A stretch of 64,000 nt of DNA from CAZDBA01 sp965224765. Lineage in GTDB: Bacteria; Planctomycetota; Planctomycetia; Pirellulales; Pirellulaceae. A model generated the notes under the pieces. The model was not told the DNA's origin. It worked only from the letters and a program-made list of their open reading frames with translations, and made no database searches. The stretch lies in assembly GCA_965224765.1 (NCBI GenBank), contig CBDDAC010000043.1, positions 62,001 to 126,000 of the forward strand. Reading direction: 5' to 3'. Positions 1 to 9,862 of this stretch are shown here, one piece after another. The first letter of the stretch is position 1; each line of letters begins with the position of its first letter. Both the position numbers and the translations under genes were made by a program.

Positions 1-872
1 TTTGATGGAACAGCGAAACGACCCAGTGGCAACTCTCCGGTCAACAGCTCATAAAAAACGACGCCCAATGAATAAATGTCTGCTCGATGGTCAACGTCGA
101 GGGGACGTTCGAATTGCTCTGGCGCCATGTAATGCATTGTGCCCATAACTTGATTGGCCTTCGTCAACATCGGCGATTCCGTCTTCTTATCCAGAAGTTT
201 CGCCAACCCAAAGTCGGCAATTTTTACATTGCCGTCGGTGTCGACCATGATGTTTTCGGGTTTGATGTCGCGGTGCACGATTCCTTTGTCGTGCGCGAAC
301 TGAAGTGCGTCACAGACGGCCGGAACAATCTCTAACGCTTGCCGTGGACCAAGTCTGCCGGCGCGAAGCATTTGGCGTAGATTGATTCCGTCGATGTATT
401 CCATAATGAAGTAGTAGACTCCATCGGCCTGTCCGAAATCGTACACCGTCACAATATTCTGGTGGCTGAGCTTCGCGAGCGCTTGTGCCTCTCGGACAAA
501 CCGTTCTGCGAAACCCTGAGAAGCCTGCGCATCTGGCCGAATAATTTTCAGTGCCACTAGGCGATTGAGGCTTGTTTGACGTGCACAATAGACGTCTCCC
601 ATTCCTCCGCGTGCGACCAAGTGCAAAATTTCAAGGTGTGGAAACTTGGCCGACAGATCTGGTGGGAGTGAACTTCGGCCGCCCGAGACACCTTCTGGTT
701 CCATCGTCGGTTGCATATTAACCGTGCCGAGTTCTGCTTGCCAAGTCTGCATTCCAAGCTTCAACAGACATGCCGAACAAGGCGTGCCAGGTGAACTACC
801 GGAAAGATCAGCGCCGCATTCAGGGCATTTGAGGTTCGGCTGGATTGGCGGTTCAGTATTTCCAAATTTCAT
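1..872 (-). CDS. Serine/threonine protein kinase, N-terminal part (cut by window edge)
   Basis: 290 residues are visible and the frame is still open at position 1. The N-terminus has two CxxC pairs (Cys16/19 in CPECGADL, Cys32/35 in CSAC), suggesting a small zinc ribbon. A Hanks-type kinase domain follows from about residue 82: glycine loop ARGGMGDVY, lysine in VALKII (Lys109), catalytic loop HRDIKPEN (Asp202), DFGLA, and MAPEQ in the activation segment. It should phosphorylate Ser/Thr on protein substrates; any C-terminal sensor or membrane segment lies outside the window. The ATG at 872 is the first in frame. It lies 113 bp downstream of an ECF sigma gene on the same strand, the usual planctomycete sigma-kinase arrangement, so co-transcription and joint signalling are likely. 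Confidence 0.93.
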   Translation of the reverse strand, partial: MKFGNTEPPIQPNLKCPECGADLSGSSPGTPCSACLLKLGMQTWQAELGTVNMQPTMEPEGVSGGRSSLPPDLSAKFPHLEILHLVARGGMGDVYCARQTSLNRLVALKIIRPDAQASQGFAERFVREAQALAKLSHQNIVTVYDFGQADGVYYFIMEYIDGINLRQMLRAGRLGPRQALEIVPAVCDALQFAHDKGIVHRDIKPENIMVDTDGNVKIADFGLAKLLDKKTESPMLTKANQVMGTMHYMAPEQFERPLDVDHRADIYSLGVVFYELLTGELPLGRFAVPS

Positions 873-985
873 TGTGATTTCGCCGTTATATAGATTCGTT
901 TTCTTAGCAATCACAACAGAAGCATTTATCTAAAAAGGTTACATCAAACGAAAAAGAATTTTTGTTTTGTGTGCCGATTTAGGTT

Positions 986-1723
986 CTAGGAGCTAAAAAC
1001 GTCGAATAAATGTTGGATTTCCGAGTCGACTTCTTCCGGTGTCGAAACGGTATTTTCAATTTCGGCTCTCAAGATCGCCCCAAATCGTTGTCGCATTCTG
1101 TGGACCGCAACCTTTACCGCGACTTCGGACATCGAAAGCTGGTCAGCGGCTTCGCCAAGTGTTTCATCGCTGTTTTTGCCGGCGAGAAACTTCTTGAGCT
1201 TGTCAAACTGGTGGGCCTTTCCCCGATCGGCAAAATCGGACCTTAAGGTCTTGTAGACCCGCTCAAGCAAAGTTTTAGCCCATTGTTTTTGGTAAATCAA
1301 TTCAGGCGTTTGGGCATGTGAAGGCTCCAAGCGATACCTGTGGTCCGCTTCGCCAAAATCCAGTGAAAGCGGAGACTTGCCGCCGCCGCGCTTTTGTGCC
1401 TGGGCCTTGTCCCATTGATTGATCAAGAAGTGCTTGAGGGCAGTTAGCAGGAACGAACGAAACTTTCCGAAACTTGGATCAACGTTTTTTAGATCCTCGC
1501 GCTGAAGTAGGTCCGCAAAAAACGCTTGCGTTAAATCCGCTGCGGCATTCGCGTCATTCCCTTGTCGACGAACGTACGTATAAAGCGGAAACCAATAGGT
1601 CTGGCATAATTCTTGAAGCGCAGTATTTGCCGCAGCGGCATTATCCTGGTTGATCGCTCGCACGACGCTCCACTGCGTAGTGGCGAACTGACGATTTCCT
1701 TCAAATTGGTTTCCGCTGGACAT
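986..1723 (-). CDS. ECF-type RNA polymerase sigma factor
   Basis: 245 residues. The opening FATTQWSVV and the helix ADLTQAFFADLLQR, followed by GKFRSFLLTALKHFLINQWD, match region 2 of planctomycete/verrucomicrobial ECF sigma factors. Region 4 is the helix-turn-helix around LGEAADQLSMSEVAVKVAVH (residues about 190-225). It directs RNA polymerase to a dedicated promoter set. No anti-sigma gene is adjacent; the downstream kinase is the likely partner controlling its activity. Start ATG at 1723; the sequence ahead contains AAGGAACC-like purine-poor DNA with no strong ribosome site. The protein is complete. Confidence 0.9.
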   Translation of the reverse strand: MSSGNQFEGNRQFATTQWSVVRAINQDNAAAANTALQELCQTYWFPLYTYVRRQGNDANAAADLTQAFFADLLQREDLKNVDPSFGKFRSFLLTALKHFLINQWDKAQAQKRGGGKSPLSLDFGEADHRYRLEPSHAQTPELIYQKQWAKTLLERVYKTLRSDFADRGKAHQFDKLKKFLAGKNSDETLGEAADQLSMSEVAVKVAVHRMRQRFGAILRAEIENTVSTPEEVDSEIQHLFDVFSS

Positions 1724-2001
1724 CCATTCATTGTAAGGAACCTACTCACGCATTTTCGTCACTTTTTTTCAAAACGGCCAACTCAAGTCTAAAATATTAA
1801 CGCCGGTCGAAAAGTGCGGCGCTTTCTTGCCGCCGAACAAATAGCAACACTTAACCAAAGATTGTGGCGTTCGCCCTGCTTTAGAAATACGAGGGAATCG
1901 TCTTCAACGCCTCCCCTAAACCGAAAAAACCTGAAAATTCCTGTAACCATTGAGCCCGTTTCCTTCTGGTAATGGTAGGCAACTCATTGAAAAGGAAAAA
2001 C

Positions 2002-3807
2002 ATGAACCAACCGACTACGAATTCGACAGCAGACATTCTCAAACCAATTCCATGGGGCTTTCAAATGCAATTCTCCAAACTAATCACGTTTTTTGGTCGA
2101 GCTGCGCTGATGATTGGTCTCGTGCTAACTCTGGTTTCAAACCTGAATGCTCAGGACGTCAAAACTCAATATTGGCAGGGAGTGCTGGACGTTGGGTCCG
2201 CAAAACTAACCTTGAACATTGAGATCAAGGAAAAGAATGAGAATGACGCATTCTCGGCAGTCGTCTATGCGGTCGAGCAAGGCAACGCAAAAATCCCCGT
2301 CGACAAGGTCGATATGGCCGGCAATAAAATCACCCTGGAATTAAACTCGGTCAAAGCTCGCTTCGAAGGGACGCTAGACGAATCCGGTGAGTTGTGTAAG
2401 GGATCCTGGAGCCAAGGGGGCTCCGAATTCGATTTGGAACTCAAACGCGTGGAATCGTTCGCCGAGGAAGCAGGCGAACTCGTCGAGTATTGGAAGGGAA
2501 CACTCGACGGAACGGAACTGGAAATGGGCCTGAAGATCTTCCGCATGGCGGACGGTTCGTTGACCGCAAAACTCGATAGCTATTCGCAGGGCGTTACCGA
2601 TTTACCCGTCGAATTCGAAAAAGATGGCGATAACTACAAAGTGAAATTCCCCGCAGCGGATTTGGAGTATTCTGGGACCCTGGACGAGTCGAAAGGAAAA
2701 ATCTCGGGAACAATCAAGCAACGTGGAAGCGAAAACGAACTCGAATTCACCAAGGCCGACTTCGATGACATCCCCAAATACAACCGACCGCAAAATCCAA
2801 CAGCCCCGTTTCCTTACGAATCTGAAGAAGTCAGCTACGAGAATTCCAAGCAGGCAACCAAACTGGCAGGCACCCTGACATTGCCTCCAGGTGACGGTCC
2901 GTTTCCCGTTGCGATTACGATCTCGGGTTCCGGTCCTGCGGACCGTGACGAATCGCTTTTCGACCACAAACCGTTCCTCATTATCGCTGACCACCTGGCA
3001 CGTCAGGGCATTGCCGTTTTGCGTTTTGACGATCGTGGCGTTGGTGAATCGACCGGTGATCATTCTGCGGCCACCTCCGCCGATTTCGCAACTGACGTCG
3101 AAGCTGGAATCGAATTCCTGAAGAAGCACCCGAAGATCGATGCGGGGAAAATCGGATTGATCGGTCACAGTGAAGGTGGATTGATTGCTCCGATGGTTGC
3201 CGCCGAGCGCGATGATGTTCACTTTATCGTGCTGCTGGCCGGCACCGGGGTGAATGGAGGCGTCATCCTAAAGTCTCAAAGCACGGCGATGCTCGAAGCC
3301 GATGGCGAATCCGAAGAAATGCTGGAGGCAAATCGCAAAGTTCACGACGCGATTCTTTCGCTAATAGAAAATAATCCCGATATGACCCATGACGACCTCG
3401 CAGCTGCCGGCAAGGCCTTCGTGGACTCGATTGAAGACGAGACAACCCGACTGTTGATGGAACCAACCGCCAAACAACTGGTAGCCATGCTGAATTCCCG
3501 GTGGGTGAGTTATTTCGTTAAGCACGATCCTGCGAAAACGCTCGCCAAAGTTAGGTGCCATGTGTTGGCGATGAATGGCGAGAAGGATTTGCAGGTGTTG
3601 TGCGATCTGAACCTCGATCCGATAGAGAGGGCTTTGCAGGAAGGTTCACCAGCCAGCTTCGAAGTCGTACGCCTTCCCAACATGAATCATATGTTTCAGG
3701 AAACCGAAGGTCCCGGCATGCCAACGGAATACGGAACGATCGAAGAAACATTTTCGCCCAAGGCTTTAAAAGTCATTAGCGACTGGGTCAAGAAAGTGAC
3801 AGAATAA
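2002..3807 (+). CDS. Secreted alpha/beta hydrolase with duplicated N-terminal beta-rich module
   Basis: 601 residues from the ATG at 2002, chosen over the in-frame ATG at 1972 because AAGGA sits six bases upstream. A hydrophobic stretch (about residues 25-47, ending in NLNAQ) is a signal peptide or anchor. Residues about 50-250 hold two similar modules of about 100 residues, each with a YWxGxLD-type start and an FEGTLDES or YSGTLDES strand. The C-terminal domain is an alpha/beta hydrolase: oxyanion-type GSGPADRDES, nucleophile in GHSEGG (Ser390) and a terminal histidine in NMNHMF (His563). The probable role is an extracytoplasmic esterase or peptidase; the substrate is unknown. It is a single transcription unit and no terminator was recognised downstream. 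Confidence 0.85.
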   Translation: MNQPTTNSTADILKPIPWGFQMQFSKLITFFGRAALMIGLVLTLVSNLNAQDVKTQYWQGVLDVGSAKLTLNIEIKEKNENDAFSAVVYAVEQGNAKIPVDKVDMAGNKITLELNSVKARFEGTLDESGELCKGSWSQGGSEFDLELKRVESFAEEAGELVEYWKGTLDGTELEMGLKIFRMADGSLTAKLDSYSQGVTDLPVEFEKDGDNYKVKFPAADLEYSGTLDESKGKISGTIKQRGSENELEFTKADFDDIPKYNRPQNPTAPFPYESEEVSYENSKQATKLAGTLTLPPGDGPFPVAITISGSGPADRDESLFDHKPFLIIADHLARQGIAVLRFDDRGVGESTGDHSAATSADFATDVEAGIEFLKKHPKIDAGKIGLIGHSEGGLIAPMVAAERDDVHFIVLLAGTGVNGGVILKSQSTAMLEADGESEEMLEANRKVHDAILSLIENNPDMTHDDLAAAGKAFVDSIEDETTRLLMEPTAKQLVAMLNSRWVSYFVKHDPAKTLAKVRCHVLAMNGEKDLQVLCDLNLDPIERALQEGSPASFEVVRLPNMNHMFQETEGPGMPTEYGTIEETFSPKALKVISDWVKKVTE

Positions 3808-4339
3808 TGATTTGTACAGAGGCGTAGGTGCGATAACCGGCACGCTTCCGGAACAAGGATCTTGGTCCATTCGCCTAAGACCCGAAGTATCGGCAAACTT
3901 GCGAGGTGGATTCCGGTCTTTCCATTGCAGTTCGGCCAAATTCGCACGACGATAACTACCATGGCGGTCCTTCGTTCGTTGGGGCCGCTTATTTTGTGAT
4001 CACGATCGGTGCGAATTTCGAATTCGGAAATTTGTTTTAGGGTGTATCAGGCACTACACGCCCTGTCGGGCGACAGGACCTAATCCTGATGAATCCATAT
4101 TGGACTTGAACTTTGGTTTTACTTGTTTCCGGTCAAAGCAACGCCAGGAAGTTGGCAAGTCACGAGTCATTCACAACTGATTTGTGTTGAGAAACATTAT
4201 TGGATTGTTATGGTAAGAACATTGGATCCATGTCGTCAGGGTGCTAAGGAAGAACAGCCCGTTCGGTCAAATGCAAGTGAATCGAACCTCTATCGTCTCA
4301 AATTGCCGATCAAAACAACTAATGTCAGCGAGAAAAGAA
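3808..4339 (+). other. Intergenic region with one short hairpin
   Basis: About 530 bp without a credible gene; the ORFs here overlap the end of the hydrolase or lack codon-like composition. The one visible structure is a perfect hairpin with 7-bp arms CCTGTCG and CGACAGG and a GG loop at 4062-4077. It has no T-run, so it is more likely a repeat relic than a terminator. Confidence 0.5.
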
Positions 4340-4715
4340 ATGAACGTCAAAGAACTTCACGACCAAGTTATCGACTATCTTAAGCAAGGAAAAACTCGTC
4401 GAAGGCATCAATGACTTTTACGCCGATGAAGCAACGGCACAGGAAAACAACAAAGCCGTTACCAAAGGACGCCAAGTCATGGCGGAAGGTGAAGCAGAAT
4501 TCCTCAAGAAAGTAACCGATTTCCATGGGATTGACGTTCTTGCCACTGCGATTGACGACCAGGGCGACGGAAATGGCACGGTGTTCTATGAAGCGGTTAT
4601 GAAATGGGATCAAGCCGACAAGGGGCACGTCGAAGTTGAACAAACCGTCATCGAGCGATGGAAGGAAGGAAAAATCCAGAGTATTCGATTCTATGGAAAC
4701 TTTGATCCTTCTTGA
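4340..4715 (+). pseudogene. NTF2/SnoaL-like protein, frameshifted in an A-run
   Basis: Read from ATG 4340 (AAAGAAATG context) the frame starts MNVKELHDQVIDYLKQGK and then hits a stop. Removing one base from the five-A run at 4390-4394 joins it to a frame reading LVEGINDFYADEATAQENN and on to VFYEAVMKWDQADKGHVEVE, giving 124 residues. The INDFYADEA stretch and the C-terminal beta strands fit the SnoaL/NTF2-like fold, small cone-shaped proteins that bind or isomerise small molecules. It is either a recent pseudogene or a sequencing error; five A's instead of four is a classic homopolymer fault. Two further NTF2-like genes are at 18512 and 38331. Confidence 0.75.
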
Positions 4716-4787
4716 TAGTTGTTGATGTAATACCCGTGACAACAACATAGGCAAAGCGGCAAACGAGTGAACCGAGGCAAAGCCAAT

Positions 4788-4889
4788 GGGGTCGGGAGTC
4801 TTTTCTGTTCAAATGCGAGAAAGTTAAATCAATCTAATCTCGCAATCAATATACTTCGGTCACCCAACAAAGAAAAGACTCCCGACCCC
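4788..4889 (+). mobile_element. 102-bp MITE-like palindromic repeat, copy 1
   Basis: Bounded by perfect 19-bp inverted repeats, GGGGTCGGGAGTCTTTTCT at the left and its complement at the right. The interior is A/T-rich and non-coding. A second copy lies at 27039-27140 in reverse orientation and differs at only two positions. Similarity continues for about 10 bases outside both ends (AAAGCCAAT on one side, a TTAT-CCCC motif on the other). The structure suggests a non-autonomous element, perhaps of the REP/RAYT kind; no transposase for it is in the window. Confidence 0.85.
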
Positions 4890-4930
4890 TTTATCCCCGA
4901 CCCGTAGAATTTTTATCCCGGCGAACACGC

Positions 4931-6193
4931 ATGGAATCAATCTTTGTTATCGCGGTCGCGATTCTTGCATTCGGATTCGTTTCCGCTCGCATTGAAAAAA
5001 CGTTTGTCACAGCACCGATCGTTTTCGTCTGCTTTGGACTATTGCTCGGACGCTGGGGATTTGAGATTCTGCCGAGTGGAGTTGAAACCCCGACACTGCA
5101 CCTGTTGGCAACCGTTACGCTTGTGCTCGTTTTGTTTACCGATGCGTCTCGGATCGACCTCAACCTTTTGTGGCGCGAGCACAACTTGCCGGTCCGATTG
5201 CTCAGCGTCGGTTTACCTTTGACCGTAGTGCTCGGATTGGTTTGTGCCCTGTGGTTGCTGTCCGGGATAACGCTCTGGGAAGCAGCGCTATTGGCGGCCA
5301 TTCTCGCTCCAACTGACGCGGCGCTCGGGCAAGCTGTTGTGAACAGCCCGAAATTGCCCATCCGAATTCGCCAAACGCTCAATGTTGAGAGTGGACTCAA
5401 TGATGGTTTAATCTTGCCCGTGGTTTTAATCTTTCTGTCGTTTGCGGCTGGGCAACAAGAAAAAGAAACAACCGAGTGGATTTGGTTTGTATCCAAGCAA
5501 GTTATTCTCGGCCCACTGGCCGGAGTTGCGGTTGGTTACCTTGGCGGCAAGCTCGTATTGCTTGGACAGCAAACCAAGTGGATGAATCACTCGTTTCAAG
5601 ATTTATCGTCGTTGGGATTATCGTTGTTAGCTTTTGCTTCAGCGGAGCTAATCGGCGGCAACGGGTTTATTGCTGCGTTTTGCGCCGGTTTAACGCTTGG
5701 AAATACGGCTCGATCGGTTTGCACTTGTCTTTACGAATTTGCAGAAGCAGAAGGCCAGCTACTTACGCTACTCGTATTTATGGTCTTTGGTGCGATCCTA
5801 GTTCCCGACGCGATGGAGCATTTTCATTGGACACATTTGCTTTATGCGTTGCTGAGTCTAACTCTCATCCGAATGTTGCCTGTCGCGATTAGCCTATTGG
5901 GGAGTCGCCTGAAATGGGTGACGGTAATTTTTCTTGGCTGGTTTGGACCCCGAGGCATCGCTTCAATTCTTTACGCTTTGCTGTTACTGGAGGGCTCGAG
6001 CGTTGCTGGCAAAGACGTAATCTTGTCGGTGATCATGACGACAGTTTTGGTTAGCGTACTCGCTCATGGCGTTACGGCGTTTGCAGGTTCAAACTTATAC
6101 GGAAAATACAGCAAACACGCTGACTCTAACGCTAGTGAAAATAAGCCCGTGGAAGAAATGCCTGTGCGTAATTCATCTGGGAAAAGCTTGTAG
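4931..6193 (+). CDS. Cation:proton antiporter, CPA1 (NhaP-like) family
   Basis: 420 residues with about 12 hydrophobic segments, so an inner-membrane transporter. Diagnostic CPA1 features are ILAPTDAALGQAVV (the PTD of the ion-binding helix), NVESGLNDG (the acidic pair in the next helix) and GWFGPRGIAS near the C-terminus. It exchanges Na+ or K+ for protons for pH and salt homeostasis. The tail after residue 395 is short and hydrophilic, with no TrkA or cyclic-nucleotide domain. ATG 4931 begins directly at the first helix. It is probably monocistronic, with a MITE-like repeat about 40 bp upstream. Confidence 0.92.
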   Translation: MESIFVIAVAILAFGFVSARIEKTFVTAPIVFVCFGLLLGRWGFEILPSGVETPTLHLLATVTLVLVLFTDASRIDLNLLWREHNLPVRLLSVGLPLTVVLGLVCALWLLSGITLWEAALLAAILAPTDAALGQAVVNSPKLPIRIRQTLNVESGLNDGLILPVVLIFLSFAAGQQEKETTEWIWFVSKQVILGPLAGVAVGYLGGKLVLLGQQTKWMNHSFQDLSSLGLSLLAFASAELIGGNGFIAAFCAGLTLGNTARSVCTCLYEFAEAEGQLLTLLVFMVFGAILVPDAMEHFHWTHLLYALLSLTLIRMLPVAISLLGSRLKWVTVIFLGWFGPRGIASILYALLLLEGSSVAGKDVILSVIMTTVLVSVLAHGVTAFAGSNLYGKYSKHADSNASENKPVEEMPVRNSSGKSL

Positions 6194-6354
6194 AACAATG
6201 TTTGAGCTATTTAGGCAATTGAAGTACCGTGGGTTGAACGAAGATTTTCTAGATGTCGAGTCACGTGAACAAGTGTTGTCGCCAAGCCAACGGTCTCCAT
6301 CTTCTTAAAACATAGAACAATTGGCTCATCTGTTTGCCTAAAAGCGACTTTGGG

Positions 6355-7395
6355 TTATTTGCGTTGATTGCGATCTAGTGGTGTGTATTCGTCAGTTTGC
6401 CTTGGTCGCATTAACGTGACTGTTATTACTGTATTTCGGTGCATGAATTGAAATTGGTTTTCGACCTCGATATCGATATCGATCGGTAGAAGCGAATCTA
6501 AGGATTCGCCCGACGGATCACCCAGTTCCTCAAGTTTAGTTTTCGGTGACTCGGGTTGACTTTGATTGGGTTGGCCCAGTCCGTTTGATGGATCGTCTGG
6601 GCTTTCTGGTCGAGAGATTATTTTTGCTTCGACATAGGCTTTTTGGATTGCAGTTTCGATCTGTTCAAGCGTTAACCCACTGACTTCTATCGGATCAAGA
6701 AGGGGAATCGATATCGTTCCATTGGAAAGTACAAGTAAGGGGTAGCCTGAAGACGGAATAACACCCTCTTCAGGAGAAGCAAAATGCAAGGGCAGCAACT
6801 CATCTGCGCGCCCCGTTATTCCCTCGATATGAACGCCCAATATGTCAAACGGTCCAACCTTGTAGTCTGGTTTCGGATATTGCTTTTTCGCTTCAAGGCT
6901 TTCCGACTGCATTTGCGTTACGATAATTCGAGCTGTTTTTTGCAATATTGGATTTGATTCCGGCGTTGTGTACGCCTTGCGAATTTTCTCTAGCGCTTTT
7001 TCAATTGTCAGTCCCTCGACTGATATCGGATCAACAAGGGGAAGGTCAATCATTCCATTTGACTGGACCAAAATGGGGTAGCCCGTTGATGGCTGCGAAC
7101 CAGAACCTGTTTTTGGAAATTGAACAGGTGGCAATTCGTCAAAATCACCAATAACGCCCCCCACGAATACGCCCAAAATATCGTAGGCATCAATCAAATC
7201 TTCGTCGGCAGAATTACTCGCCTGGGGATTGGGATCGGAATGCGTTTGGAATTCGACACAGCGACTCTCATGATTTGTCGGACTGTTATCGAAGGAATGA
7301 GCCATGCAGAATTGCCGTGATTGGTCGCCCAAAATAACAACGACGAAAGCAAAGAACCAGCAAATCTTCAACAATTTGATGCGGTTAATAAACAT
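6355..7395 (-). CDS. Secreted protein with two tandem polysaccharide-export (Wza-like) domains
   Basis: 346 residues. Signal peptide or anchor at about residues 1-33. Two copies of a Poly_export-like unit follow: residues about 70-160 (YDILGVFVGGV, GYPILVQSNGMIDLPLVDPI, GLTIEKALEKIRKAY) and about 178-262 (FDILGVHIEGI, GYPLLVLSNGTISIPLLDPI, GLTLEQIETAIQKAY). In family members this unit forms the periplasmic collar of capsule exporters. Here it is duplicated, a Pro/Gln/Ser-rich linker of about 40 residues interrupts the second copy before its final strand, and no outer-membrane helix or SLBB repeat is evident. No other capsule gene is adjacent. It could be a cell-envelope adaptor rather than a classical exporter. 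Confidence 0.8.
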   Translation of the reverse strand: MFINRIKLLKICWFFAFVVVILGDQSRQFCMAHSFDNSPTNHESRCVEFQTHSDPNPQASNSADEDLIDAYDILGVFVGGVIGDFDELPPVQFPKTGSGSQPSTGYPILVQSNGMIDLPLVDPISVEGLTIEKALEKIRKAYTTPESNPILQKTARIIVTQMQSESLEAKKQYPKPDYKVGPFDILGVHIEGITGRADELLPLHFASPEEGVIPSSGYPLLVLSNGTISIPLLDPIEVSGLTLEQIETAIQKAYVEAKIISRPESPDDPSNGLGQPNQSQPESPKTKLEELGDPSGESLDSLLPIDIDIEVENQFQFMHRNTVITVTLMRPRQTDEYTPLDRNQRK

Positions 7396-7680
7396 CCTCT
7401 GTTCCTTTTGGGTAATTGGACAATCATCAGCTGTATGCTCGTGCGCGGCTTTAGGAATGAAGCGAAGACCATTCTAGCGGATGTTGCACGAAACAGTAAG
7501 GAAAATGTGAGGCGCAGCTCATTAAACAAAGCAAATGACCTTCCGGACACGCTCTTTGATTTCGTCCAAGTCGTATCTTGACGACACTGAGCGAATGTTA
7601 CCGTCAATTAACTCATACGATCTGGCGACTCTCCAAAAGGCCCCTTTTTTACGAGCCCGTATCCGTATGCTTTGGCCTAC

Positions 7681-9088
7681 CTAATTACGATCGGCTCCAC
7701 AGCAAAGCTTGGCGGCGTTCCTTGTTATGACGGCGCTGATGGGCGTTGCTTTGCCCCGTTCTTCGTTGACCTCAAAAGTCTTCGATACATGTTTCTCTTT
7801 ACCGTCCAGGTCGCAGAGCACAATTTGCAACGCCACAACGCCTTCTTTTTGCGATTTGATTTTGACAAATGCCACTCGGTCTCCATCGGGGCTAACCGCT
7901 GGCAAATATGTAGTGTCAGGATTCTGCGAAACAACAACGTGAAATCCCTGCTCATGAATTGTTTATCACGGTTCTCATCGTACTCAACAACCGAGAGCGG
8001 AAGCGGTGCCCAGACTGGATCAATTTCATCCCAGTCCGCGATACCTGAAAAATCACCATCAGCGACCGCATCTTCCAAAGCCCACTTGAGAACTCGTGAA
8101 CGATCAGTCAACCGATAGTCCTCCTCGTCTCTACGTCCAGCTCTTAATTCAGGATCAGGTCTTTCGTAGCGTGGAAGGTTACCATCCGGGACGAAGCTGA
8201 AACGTGAGCCTGGACGATGCGGAACCGGGTTCTTGGTAACGATTTTGTTAATTCGACCCCGATAAGTAGTCATCCAGCGAAGCGCTTTTTGAAAATCGGT
8301 CTCTCCCAGATCCAAACCGAGACGTACCATCACATCATTCTCTGGGATGAGGTTCACACCTGAATAAAAGAGTGATCCTCCTCCGACACCGTTGGCAGAT
8401 ATGACATCAACCCTTTTGTCGCTGTCATGCTCGAAACGTCGAATTCGATAGAGCCCTCTATTTTTACTAATGACGTTGGGGATGACAGATAAGTCTTTCG
8501 CCTTACCACCCAAAATGCTTTTTTTGTCGTTGTACAGGGAATGTGCAAGGTAGATTAATCCTGTTCGATTATTTGGCCTTGGCCAATATTGAGTGGTCGG
8601 AATTGCCGCAGATTCCTCGTCGAGTATTTGAGACATGCTTGCCGTGTAAACGGGGGTGCCACTACTATCAACTTTCTCGATTAGTGTTTTGCCACCTCCA
8701 GCCAATGCGATAGATTCCCGACCGTTTATCTCATCTCCCGGCATCGCGGCAATCTTCAAACCAAATGCTGACCTGTTTTCGACTTCAATCGCATATTCGT
8801 CGCTTTGAGAGCTAATCAAAGGCAGGCCAAGTATTTTTTCAGAGGTTGCCTCAAAGATAAAGCGATCAGCGAATTCATGGGCGTTATCGTTTTGTCTTCA
8901 GTGAAAGTGATTTCTTTTTTAGGCTTGCTGGGACCCTCTGGATTTTTCCACCATGTTCCTCTTTCAATAATAAGAACATGTTTTCCTGCTTTGGCCATCA
9001 TGATTGCAGCCACAGAGCCACCAAAACCGCTTCCAATCACGACCGCGTCAAAGTCAGTACCGTCAATTGTGCCTTGTCTTTGTGGCAT
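7681..9088 (-). pseudogene. FAD-dependent GMC-type oxidoreductase, two frameshifts
   Basis: Start ATG 9088 (GGAG nine bases upstream). The N-terminus carries the FAD-binding motif DAVVIGSGFGGSVAA and LIIERG. The frame breaks at the T-run 8890-8893 (one base short on the coding A-run) and continues through a GMC-like GVGGGSLFYSGVNL. A second one-base loss near 7962-7964 leads to a C-terminus containing YLPAVSPDGDRVAFVK, a TolB/WD40-like blade. Restoring both bases gives one 469-residue frame, exactly divisible by three. GMC enzymes oxidise alcohols or sterols with FAD. The long insert before GVGGGS and the propeller-like tail are not typical of the family. It follows the esterase gene at 9251 on the same strand. 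Pseudogene or assembly error. Confidence 0.7.
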
Positions 9089-9250
9089 AGCTTCGTCTCC
9101 ATTCAATCAAATTAAGCTGAAATGATGTTTCTCAAAGGCTGTAAAATCAAATCAACACTTGTCGAGCGCTGTCCCGATGTTTCTATGGCAGGCCCGCTTG
9201 AGTATTGATGCATGGCGGCATTGATTGAGCTCATTTTCGTCGGACTAAAC

Positions 9251-9862
9251 CTACATGTCAAACAATCCATCGATTGATATGATGTCGCCAATATCATCTT
9301 CAACCCAGTTTGACAATTGGAGAGGCGCCCAATGGCTAAATGGAGCAATTACAAATTCTCGTTCGTAATTGGCGTGCGATGTCCTTTGATAGTTTTGTGC
9401 TGCTCGGGGATTAGCAACTTGAGTAACAATGAAATCACGAGCAGCGTGAAAGTTGAAAATAGTTTTTTGCTCCACCGAATCCATGTTGGGCAAATAATCG
9501 TCGTGTTCCCAAACCGGTGGACTGAGGAAAACGAGTTTTTTAATGTTGTTGAGTCCGGTGTTCGAAGCAATATTGGCGACGTTTGCGCCATGGCTATGAC
9601 CGATCAGGTTGTAGGTTTTTGCAGGGTGATCGTCACACCATTTGATCAGATTGGCGGCAGCACATTCGCGATCAGCATCACTGGCACCACCTGACCAGTC
9701 AAAGTAATCTTGCCCGCAATAGACATCAGGAAATACGAACTGCCTGATATGTTGATGAAGCGGGCTTCCGGGTACATGCCATCTTCCAAAACGTCTTGAA
9801 AACGTACCGTGAATCAATATTGTAATTGACTCGCTTGTCTTACCGTTAGATTTTTTAGCCAT
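9251..9862 (-). CDS. Small alpha/beta hydrolase (esterase/lipase-like)
   Basis: 203 residues, intact. It opens with ITILIHGTFSRRFG, whose HGT is the oxyanion strand of lipases, has the nucleophile elbow GHSHGA (Ser about residue 99), VFLSPPVW, and a late histidine in FSHWAPL. No signal peptide, so probably cytoplasmic. ATG 9862 is preceded by GAGGAAAACCC, a good ribosome site. It is the first gene of a probable two-gene unit with the GMC-type oxidoreductase 162 bp downstream; such pairing would fit lipid or sterol-ester breakdown, but that is inference. Confidence 0.75.
   Translation of the reverse strand: MAKKSNGKTSESITILIHGTFSRRFGRWHVPGSPLHQHIRQFVFPDVYCGQDYFDWSGGASDADRECAAANLIKWCDDHPAKTYNLIGHSHGANVANIASNTGLNNIKKLVFLSPPVWEHDDYLPNMDSVEQKTIFNFHAARDFIVTQVANPRAAQNYQRTSHANYEREFVIAPFSHWAPLQLSNWVEDDIGDIISIDGLFDM

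Noticed and set aside
2602..3222. 206-codon minus-strand ORF inside the alpha/beta hydrolase
   Set aside because: Exact antisense of the hydrolase core, low-complexity Phe/Arg/Val composition, no ribosome site.
4891..5496. 201-codon minus-strand ORF over the antiporter N-terminus
   Set aside because: Ser/Thr/Lys-rich antisense frame of membrane helices; the plus strand has the CPA1 motifs.
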